Assembly (NCBI RefSeq): GCF_963678635.1
Contig: NW_026970858.1
Location: forward strand, 1 to 33,922
Reading direction: 5' to 3'
From: Symsagittifera roscoffensis
Lineage: Eukaryota > Xenacoelomorpha > Acoela > Convolutidae
Length of the DNA: 33,922 nucleotides
Position numbers and translations under genes: made by a program. Shown here one piece after another: positions 26,311-33,922 of this stretch (its first letter is position 1; the number at the start of each line of letters is the position of its first letter). The notes under the pieces are model-generated. The model was not told where the DNA came from and did no database searches. It saw only the letters and a program-made list of their open reading frames with translations.

Positions 26311-27027
26311 TTGTTGATTACCGATGGAATTTCAAATCATCACTGTCTAATTAATAATTCTAATGCTTTTATGGCCAGACAAAATCGAAACAGTACACAT
26401 CGACAAAAACTCTGTGAAAGATGTCTCCATGGATTTTCAACAAAAAAACTGCTCTGTGAGCATTTAAAGCTCTGTTGGAACAACGATGCTGTCGCTATCA
26501 GAATTCCAGCTCAAAAATTGGTAATTAGATTTCAACATCACTTCAAGTCATCATTGTGTCCATTCGTTAATTACACGGACACAGAAGCCCTCTGTAAAAA
26601 TGTTCAGACATGTAAACCAGAGCCAACGGAAAAAGGTACAACAAAATTTGAGATTCAAGAGCCTTGCTATTTTTGGAGCTCTCGTGATGGACCGGACAAA
26701 AAAGAGTCTGTTTACAAATCTTCAAGAGGCCCCAATGCTATTAAGCAATTTTTTGATTGGATTCGTATCCAGGCCAAACAATTGTCTACAATGAAACAAA
26801 AACACCGACATCTTGTCATTTCGAATGAAGATAGACAAAAACTCTATGCAACATCCGACAAATGTACCCTTTGCAACGGTATACTTGAAGACGATAGAGT
26901 GGTTCATCATGATCATGTGACTGGAAAAACCTACGGTCTAGCACATAGTCAATGCAATTTGCGACCGAGAACACAGTCTATTACCGTTTTTTCCATAACC
27001 TTAGCAAATACGATTCTCATCATTTAA
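26311..27027 (+). pseudogene. C2HC finger and endonuclease VII-like HNH domain of the PolB gene
   Basis: This 238-codon frame has a finger-like CERCLHGFSTKKLLCEHLKL (C35, C38, H51, C55). From residue 180 it has the recombination endonuclease VII signature: CTLCNG (C185, C188), VVHHDHVTGKTYGLAH (HHDH 199 to 202) and a final CN (215 to 216), a zinc-bound beta-beta-alpha-metal nuclease centre. In phage T4 this fold resolves branched DNA; in animal virus-like polymerases it precedes the 3'-5' exonuclease. The frame is lost just before the exonuclease motif FHNLSKYDSHH, encoded at about 26985 to 27020 in the next phase. Confidence 0.8.
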
Positions 27028-27167
27028 TTCTACATCTCACATTGAATTTTAATTAAAAGTTAACTGTTGTCCCCTGTACGGATGAGAATTATATTTCCTT
27101 TAGCCTACATATACATGTTGGTAATTTCACCACTAAAATTGGAATCGTTCATACAGAATATGAAGAA

Positions 27168-27854
27168 ATGGGGCTCTTAGAAAGTTTTCGTTTTCTTCCA
27201 AACAGTTTGAATAAACTTTCAGAATCACTCCAAGAATCAAATTTCCAGACATTGAAGCATTATATTCAACCAAATTTGCTGCCATATTCGAAACGAAAAG
27301 GAATTTGTCCGTATTCTTATATCGACAGCTATGAAAAGTTTGAAGAGCATTGCCTGCCAGAGTTCGGTAACTCCTGGAAAAACACATTAACTGGAAAATT
27401 AGTTGTGACTGAAGCAGATGTTGATTTAGCCAACCAAATTTGGGAGAAGTTGAATTGCATGAAAATAGCAGACTACCATGATATATACTTGCAAAGCAAT
27501 GTTCTGCTTCTTACAGATGTCTTCGAAAGCTTTCGGAATCTTTTCACGACAAACTACGATCTTGACCCTTGTCAATATTTTTCGGCTCCGAATATATCTT
27601 GAGATGCCATGTTGAAGGCTACGAAAGTTGAATTAGAATTCCTCTCTGATGTTGATATGCTTCTGTTTTGTGAAAAAGCAATCAGAGGAGGTCTGAATGG
27701 AAATGGAGAAAAACGATTTATGAAGGCACACAATCCCTATCTTCCTGATTTTGATAAAACTAAGCCAACAACTTATGGCCTGTTTTTAGACGTCGTAAAC
27801 CTTTACGGAGGAACGATGATGAAAAAATGCCTGTGGGTGGTTTCAAATGGGTAA
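27168..27854 (+). pseudogene. PolB 3'-5' exonuclease end and palm motif A
   Basis: Frame 27168 to 27602 carries GICPYSYIDSYEKFEEHCLP and the exonuclease III-like YHDIYLQSNVLLLTD (residues 103 to 117), in which the usual Thr-Asp is Ser-Asn. It ends at TGA 27601 to 27603, where the family normally has Trp, and the same frame resumes as DAMLKATKVELEFLSD with palm motif A FLDVVNLYGG (near residue 60 to 68 of the 27609 frame). A frameshift follows near 27825. Family B polymerases with DxxNLYG motifs are the protein-primed type of linear virus-like elements. Confidence 0.85.
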
Positions 27855-27910
27855 ACATAACTTTGCAGGAGATATTGAACACTTCAGAAGAATCGGATGA
27901 GGGTTAATTT

Positions 27911-28709
27911 GTGATGGTTGACCTTGAATATCCCAAAGTTTTGCACGACAAACACAATGACTTCCCATTGGCAGCAGAAAAGCTTGAAATTTCACGTGAT
28001 TTTCTTTCACCTTATCAGAAACAGTTCCACCAACATGAAGCCAAAACCAAAAAACTTATGGAGACCCTTTTTGATAAAATCGATTATGTATGTCATTACT
28101 CACTATCAAAATTTTTTGTTTCTCAAGGACTTATAATAACCAAGATTGGCAAAATACTTCAATTTCGACAAACCATTTTTCTTGTACCCTACATTGATAA
28201 AAACACAAGACTGAGACAAGAACCCGGAATCTCAAACTTCAAGAAAAACTTTTTAAAATGCTAATCAACTCTTGTTTTGGAAAAACAATGGACAATTTGA
28301 GACGTCGGAAAAATCTTATCATAGTCAACAACGAGAAACAGGCTGAACTCTACATTGCAACAAGTTTACTTTTAACACCTTTAAGATTTTCAAAGAAGAA
28401 ATGGTGGCTGTAACAATCTTTGAAAAGTTAATAACTTGGATAAAGCCGACTTATCTTGGCGCAGCAGTTTTGGACGTCTCAAAACTTCAACTTTATCAGT
28501 TTCACTTCAGAAAAATTGTTCCTAGATATCAAGACAAAGCTAGACTTCTTTACAAAGACACGGATTCCCTCTTTTACGAAAATGAAACCAATGATATATA
28601 CGCAGACCTTCTGAACCTCAAAGAACACTTAGATTTCAGTTCCTACCCAAAAGATCACTTCCTTTTTAGTAATGTTACTTTAAACAGTTCCCCTGAAGAT
28701 GGCAGATGA
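27911..28709 (+). pseudogene. PolB central palm with motifs B and C
   Basis: Segments in successive frames carry MVDLEYPKVLHDKHNDFPLA, VCHYSLSKFFVSQGLIITKI, motif B INSCFGKTMDNLRRR (about 28263 to 28308) and motif C LLYKDTDSLFYE with the catalytic YxDTDS (residues 51 to 57 of the 28401 frame). Frameshifts at about 28255 and 28390 and a stop near 28707 separate them. The order of motifs A, B and C is intact, identifying a DNA_pol_B_2-type polymerase. Catalytic residues survive although the frame does not. Confidence 0.88.
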
Positions 28710-28771
28710 ATAACATGGTTTGGTGGTGTCTGAGGCAGTGTTCATAAAACCAAAAGCATATTCCATTTCTT

Positions 28772-29338
28772 TTGTTGATGGAACTACATGAAACAAAGCG
28801 CGAAAGGTGTCACAAGAACCATCAAAACTACTCTCCATCACAAAAGTACAAATCTGTTTTGCTAGACGGACAAGTTGTCAGAAACTCTATGAGGTCTATC
28901 ACATGCAAAGGTCATAAAGTTTCTATCGAAGAAGTCAATAAAATTGCCTTGTCCCCATTCGATAACAAACGTTACTATTATGATGATGATGGTATCAGGT
29001 CATTGGCGTATGGTCATTATAGAATTGGGCAAAAAAGAAAGATGATATCATCTCCCTCCATTCACTTATGTGCTGTTGACGAGAGCCTGGAAAAAAGATC
29101 GAGACAAGTTCTAAAACTGAAAACTTTACGGAGGAGTTTGAGAAAAACGACTTTGATAGCAATGACTCGTTCACAATTCCCGATCCAGGATTATGGCGTA
29201 CTGAGTGATGCAGACATTGTTGACTGGGAGGCGCTTGAGATAGAAAATACATACAGAGACTCACCCTATATTTTTTCGGAAGCTGTAGAAGACAGAAACC
29301 ATTTTTGTGCCAAACATTCGCGACCGAGTCAGGAGTAA
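28772..29338 (+). pseudogene. PolB C-terminal (thumb) segment
   Basis: This 188-codon frame includes YKSVLLDGQVVRNSMRSITC and VNKIALSPFDNKRYYYDDDG then SLAYGHYRIG, the conserved C-terminal stretch of animal endonuclease VII/PolB_2 proteins. The segment before it (28710 to 28771) is in another phase, and the last 90 residues are acidic and unrecognised (YGVLSDADIVDWEALEIENT). It ends at TAA, 29336 to 29338. No capsid, ATPase, integrase or terminal-repeat remnants of a full Polinton were found nearby. Confidence 0.8.
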
Positions 29339-29437
29339 CCTGCTAAGTTAACGATTTATTGAAGACCGCTTCAAGTCTCTTTTATGTTTTTTTTTTGTTG
29401 TCTTTTGACATATAGACTCAAATTAACTGTTATCTCC

Positions 29438-29463
29438 AATCGCCATATAAAAACGTGGCGATT
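29438..29463. repeat. Perfect 8-bp inverted repeat after the PolB pseudogene
   Basis: AATCGCCA, ten-base loop, TGGCGATT, about 100 bases beyond the polymerase stop codon. It may be a 3'-UTR hairpin or chance; there is no T-rich tract typical of a pol III terminator. Confidence 0.6.
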
Positions 29464-29947
29464 CAGCAATTCAAATTCTGCAATCTAAGTGTTTAATTAC
29501 AAAAGTTGCGCTATGGCGAACAATAACGTATTTAGTAGTTTGTATTTTGTAGTCTAGGTTATAATAAATGTGGTACTCGCATATTATCAGGCTCAAACAT
29601 GATCTTTTTCCGCGCGCCAAAAATGGTTTTTGAATTTGGGACAAAGTATGGGTTTTTTATGGCTCACATGATCCATTAACATACTACTTGATTATAGGGG
29701 ATTATAATCCAATTATTTAAATCTTTTTGAGAGTTCTTTTCATTTTTTCATAACAATGTTTTTTTACATATTACGCACAATTAAAATGACTAACGAACAA
29801 GAAAAAGAAACAAAAAAGCTGGGTTTCCGTTGGTTGAAAATGAATGCAATGCTACAAAGCTATTTCAATTAGTTCATGCACTGTTAATTTTTATAATAAA
29901 TAAACAAATAAATCAACAGATACTTAAAACTGATCCATAATTTGATT

Positions 29948-30040
29948 CAGAGTCGGATCTAGGGTTTTTTGGATAAGGGTGGATTTTCGAAAAAAAATTC
30001 AGGTCGACCGAATTGATTTTCCAAGCTCTCACAAATCACT
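29948..30040 (+). mobile_element. Truncated copy of the hAT-like MITE
   Basis: Starts CAGAGTCGGATCTAGGG and matches the reverse complement of the right end of the 33084 to 33339 element, including GGATCTA, AGGGTGGATTTT-like, GTCGAC and AAATTGATTTTCC-AGCTCTC-type blocks in the same order. The second terminal inverted repeat is missing, so it is a one-ended remnant. Confidence 0.6.
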
Positions 30041-30940
30041 TGTGTGTGTATAAAAGTAAATATAAATTTGACATTTCAAGCTACATGTTTTTTGGTGGCT
30101 TCACAAATGCATTTTGAATAAAACTTTGAATATCTCTGAAAAAAGAGAAGCATCAGATCTATATACTTGCCTTTATACGTCTCAAAGTTTTTCCTGTACT
30201 TGTGAATTTTGTATTTTTTCTAATGTATTTCTCGGGGAACATTCCATTTATGTTGCCTTATACCATAGAGACTCTTGTTTGGTAGTTGCAGCTGCTGTTA
30301 TACGAAAAATTTGAATTTTTAGAATCTGAGTAGTTCAATTATTAAGATATAGAAATGTTAAGTATTAGTTTGTCAGGTTTTTGAAAATCATTTAGAAAAG
30401 TGTGCAACATCTTAAGGTTACCCTGTATACTAACCTTTCACTAGTTTTTAAATTTCAAGGAACGTTTTTCCTGTAGAATTTTTTTTTGCTTTCTCTAATG
30501 CAAAAATTTCAGAGTCTGTAAAGAAATATCTGTTATAATCAGTTAAAAAGTCAGAAACGTATAACTCAACATCAGGAGTTTTCTGGATACAAAAACCATA
30601 AACAAGTAGTACTTTAATTCCACTTTTTGAGATTGATACAGCATGTAGTCACCGTACACACTTTTATACAGATAAAATCCCGTACCCAACTGATGCTGTT
30701 TTTTAGATAAAAAAATTGATATACAATATCTAGCCTAGTCTTTTCTAAGCAGAAGTGATCTATTTCGTTTCTGGTTTAGAAATAAACAGTTTCTGGAAAA
30801 AAATAACCAGAAATCAATTGGCAGCTCAACCGCAACGAGATAAACATGCTTCGAGTTTACACAATATCAGTAGCAATTCAATGCAAACTAACACGTTTTA
30901 TAGCAAGTTTTATTTTGCTAAAGCGTGTAATCTCTAATAC

Positions 30941-31006
30941 GGACTGTAGCGTAGTGGTTAGCACAACCGCCTAAAAACTTGAAGGTCAGAGAAGCGAGCC
31001 CCACCA
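30941..31006 (+). repeat. tRNA-derived SINE-like head (pol III A and B boxes)
   Basis: TGTAGCGTAGTGGTTAGCAC matches the tRNA A-box/D-arm consensus perfectly. Twenty bases on, AGAAGCGAGCCCCACC is a B-box/T-arm with about three changes in the GGTTCGA part. The anticodon and acceptor stems do not pair properly, so it is not a functional tRNA gene. It most likely heads a SINE or is a tRNA pseudogene; the 3' limit is unclear. Confidence 0.5.
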
Positions 31007-33083
31007 GTAAAGTTTTTTCTGCTATTTTTTGATCAGAAACAAAGGTTTAAAAAAAAAATCCCTGCTTTATTTAAACAATACAAATAGAGTTTCTGACCAG
31101 TTATCCATGTTAGATTAGATATAAAGTTTTTCAGGTCAGAAAAAAAAAGAATTTTCTCGGTATGGCACGATTATTTTTTTTTAGAAGTCCAGAATTTGCT
31201 CAAGCAGAAGTATTCACAGAAATAAAAAAAAATTAGTCGAGAAAATGTTCCAGAAAAAATTTTTTTCCTCTTTCATCGTTTAAAAAAACTCATTTGTCAA
31301 ATATCGATTACAGATAGAGAAAACCTGTTCAGCAAAAAAAGTGGAATGCTTTTTAGACTTCAGATCAATCAGCTAGAAAAGCTCATTTTGCAATTGGCAA
31401 GGCACGGGTGGTTTGCATCCGCAATCATTTAATTGACGGGCATTATTGTTTATGGATTTAACACAACGCCATAATTTGATTCAAAACCATACCACCAAAT
31501 TGGTACTACAAAACCATAACCAAAACTTAAAAAAAGGAGCTAAACCTTTTTAAAACAAGTAAACCACTTGTTTTATATAAAAGAAAGCAGATTTTGTACT
31601 CTTTTCAAAGGTCTCTCAAAATTCTGATGCTTTTTCTCTATCAAGATTACCATCATGATTTATGCTTAAGATATAGTCATCTCTGAGTTTTTTAATATCT
31701 GTTTGTACAAGGAGAATTTTGTTTAATGCTTACAAAAATTACAAAAAAGTATCAATTAAGCTGTTCATGTCTTCTTTAATTTTTTTGAACTCGATTCAGC
31801 AGAGATTTTGGATCAAACTCATATATATATAACTTTTTGTTCAAGTTTTTTTTCTTATTTTTTAGACTAGACAATTTCAACCGGCGCTTTTTCCTTCCAT
31901 GGTTTTTTGAACCTATTGTGCTAAATAAGGAAGATTGTCTGTAGAAAAAAAAAGAACAAGTATGCGAAAAACTTTCAACCAATCAGATTTTGGTATTAGA
32001 AAAAATATTTTAAAAAATAATGAGCAACAAATTCAATTAATTTTGAAGGTTTCCAAAAAAAATGGAACGAGAACAGTCTTTATCGTTTCGAAAAAGTGAT
32101 CGTTTCGACAATGAGATCCAGCAATTTAGAGCCACAAAATGTGCGCCTATCTAGTGCACAGATAGCCTTATAACAATAAATTGATCAAAAAATCTACAGA
32201 TTTTCCAAATAGATTCAACAAAGCATTTGAAACCATTAAAATAGCTTGTACATTGCAATGTCAGAGCAAAATTTTTAATTAAAAATGGTTTTAGAGGAAG
32301 AAATGATACGAAGGTGCAGTGAAACTTTCTACTTTTTAAATTGTAGTAATTTATTCCCATCACATCTTCAATTCATGTTAACCAGCATCTTTTTCTTAAG
32401 CTTTAAGAAATTTTTTAATTCTCGATTAAATTTTTTTTAAAGAACTCCAAAAATTGCGATGTTCGGCTAAAGACCATCCCCACTCAATAAAAAAATTCGT
32501 TTTTGATTATCTTTTTTACCCTAACTATCCCGCTGTTGCGACAAAAAGAATAGTTGTAATTGTCTTTTTTGATTTCATTAGATCAATATGTTTCAGGTAT
32601 GTACTGATTTATTTGTTGAACAACCCTGATATTTGAACCACGATAAACTTCCAACAATTGATTTTTGTGTCAAAAAGCACTCGTTTTTTTTGTTGATTTA
32701 GATCAAAATCAGAGATTCTTAAAAAAAATTTGTTAGCTCTTTTGCATACAATTGTATGCCCAGAACAATTAGGGGACGAAAACTCACTATTCTTTTATGA
32801 GCTCATTTGTGACATTTCAAGAAACTTTTACGAAAAAAATATGACCGAAATTCATAATTGGTAAAAATTAGGCATCCTAATTTCTTGGTGGTGCAATGTT
32901 AGTTTGATTGGCCAAAATCATTCGACTAAAATATTTCAAAATTTTTTTAAATGCAGTAAGTTTGGTGTCAGATACTTTCCTCCTTGAGTCAATATTTGAA
33001 TTTCAAATTTTCAAATGAAACGCTTAATTTTTTTGTCCTAAACAATTAGAGAAAGAAAAATTGAGTTTTTTTTCTGATAAAAA
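31007..33083. other. AT-rich DNA, no gene seen
   Basis: About 2 kb rich in A/T homopolymers. Short open frames (31776 to 31982, 32151 to 32363, 32454 to 32636) have no recognisable features. The last eight bases (33076 to 33083) are the left target-site copy of the MITE. Confidence 0.5.
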
Positions 33084-33339
33084 CAGGGACAGATTTAGGG
33101 TGCGGGGCGACGCCTTTCCCAGGGATCCGACCCCTGCTGACCCAAAGGGTCCCCCTTTTGTACTATTTTGAGATATCCATCTTTGGTAACGGAACCTAAA
33201 ATTTTTCTAAAGGCGAGCTCTGCTTTGGGAGAGCTCGGAAAATCAATTTGGTTTACCTAAAAAATAAGTCGACAAAACTTTTCAAAATTCTGTGAAAAAT
33301 CCGCCCCTCCTCCTTGAAAAAATCGTAGATCCACCTCTG
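33084..33339. mobile_element. 256-bp hAT-like MITE with degenerate TIRs and 8-bp target duplication
   Basis: The left end CAGGGACAGATTTAGGG and the reverse-complemented right end CAGAGGTGGATCTACGA agree at most positions. CAG-GGATCTA-type ends are common in hAT elements. Flanks GATAAAAA (33076 to 33083) and GACAAAAG (33340 to 33347) match at six of eight bases, as for an aged 8-bp target-site duplication. G+C content is far above that of the surroundings. No coding capacity. Confidence 0.75.
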
Positions 33340-33347
33340 GACAAAAG

Positions 33348-33922
33348 GTTAAATTAAGATTTTTAAATAGTAATTACTTAAATAAGGCCATCCTTAATTA
33401 AGTTTGAGACTATCTCAATTTTTTGAAAGAGATCAACTTACCCCTTTTTGACAAAAAAGTATCGACGAATGGTTCCTCGAAAGCTACATAAAATTGACAA
33501 TTTGTGTGGATTTCACGCAATTTATTCAGCATTTCTTCTTTTTAAATTCTTCCCGATGAAATTGAATAATGTTCATGATGTGAATGTTTTAAATTTTATC
33601 AGTAATTTTATGTAAAAGTACATTTTTCGTTTGTAAGTGTAAATTTTTGCAGTAATTTTATTATACGATGTAGTGAATTATTTGATTATTTATATAATTT
33701 AACTCTTTATATTCCTTATTTGATTTTTACGAAAAGCATCTTAGCAACTAACCTTTTGATGAAATACGGAAAATGATGATGGAATATGGATGTTTTAGTC
33801 CACCAATTGAAAGAATTAGCGATAGAGCAGATAAATTTACGAAAATTGTAACAAACTTCTAGTAAATTGTATAAAGTTTACTCTCAGAAAGATAGGAAAA
33901 AATTATACAAAAATACCAGACA
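33348..33922. other. AT-rich DNA, no gene seen
   Basis: Nothing beyond A/T-rich unique-looking sequence to the right edge. Confidence 0.5.

Larger units (their letters stand above)
29340..30940. other. AT-rich DNA with small repeats, no gene seen
   Basis: Contains a hairpin at 29438 to 29463 and a truncated MITE at 29948 to about 30040. Short open frames (for example 30114 to 30314 and 30755 to 30937) lack motifs and codon structure. Confidence 0.5.

Noticed and set aside
30941-31006. Functional tRNA gene
   Set aside because: Acceptor and anticodon stems do not pair and the T-arm is mutated.

Overview
The window looks like nuclear DNA of an invertebrate animal. Evidence: long AT-rich non-coding stretches, a (GTAT)n/(AT)n microsatellite field, a spliceosomal-type 3' splice site, a tRNA-derived repeat, a hAT-like MITE and two large decayed mobile-element bodies. 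I cannot name the species, and I see no convincing host housekeeping gene.

Region 1 (1 to about 16.4 kb, all on the minus strand, clearly richer in G+C than the rest) is a Ty3/Gypsy-type LTR retroelement read right to left. It has gag with a CCHC knuckle (16318 to 13708), retropepsin (13707 to 12202), reverse transcriptase (12182 to 11587), RNase H (11659 to 11222), a linker with a 42-bp/14-residue repeat (11210 to 9600) and a DDE integrase with HHCC and GPY/F modules plus a long acidic tail (9545 to 7699). After the integrase comes a macro-domain-like frame (7754 to 7200). A 470-bp AT-rich spacer with hairpins follows, then more than 6.7 kb of further same-strand coding that runs off the left edge. 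This holds a basic/coiled-coil protein, an SGNH/GDSL-hydrolase-like protein, a second degenerate SGNH-like domain and several unrecognised proteins. If all of this is one element it exceeds 16 kb and carries accessory enzymes not usual for Gypsy elements. That union is inferred from strand, composition and shared decay; no 3' LTR is visible. Most frames are broken by frameshifts or single stop codons, so this copy is probably dead, although several breaks lie at homopolymers and could be assembly errors.

Region 2 (about 16.4 to 20.7 kb) is non-coding or poorly coding. It holds two 185-bp tandem copies with a hairpin, and a minisatellite of 43-bp periodicity built on the octamer CGGAGGGT, which also recurs further out. 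It may be the leader/LTR side of the retroelement or host satellite DNA. I could not define an LTR or primer-binding site.

Region 3 (20.7 to 25.35 kb) is AT-rich, with one possible coding fragment (23337 to 22987) and a 1.4-kb microsatellite.

Region 4 (25.35 to 29.34 kb, plus strand) is a decayed gene for a protein-primed-type family B DNA polymerase with N-terminal C2H2 fingers and an endonuclease VII-like HNH domain, as found in virus-like/Polinton-type elements of animals. It begins just after a splice acceptor.

Region 5 (29.34 to 33.92 kb) is AT-rich host-like DNA with small repeats: one truncated and one complete copy of the same hAT-like MITE in opposite orientations, and a tRNA-derived SINE-like unit.
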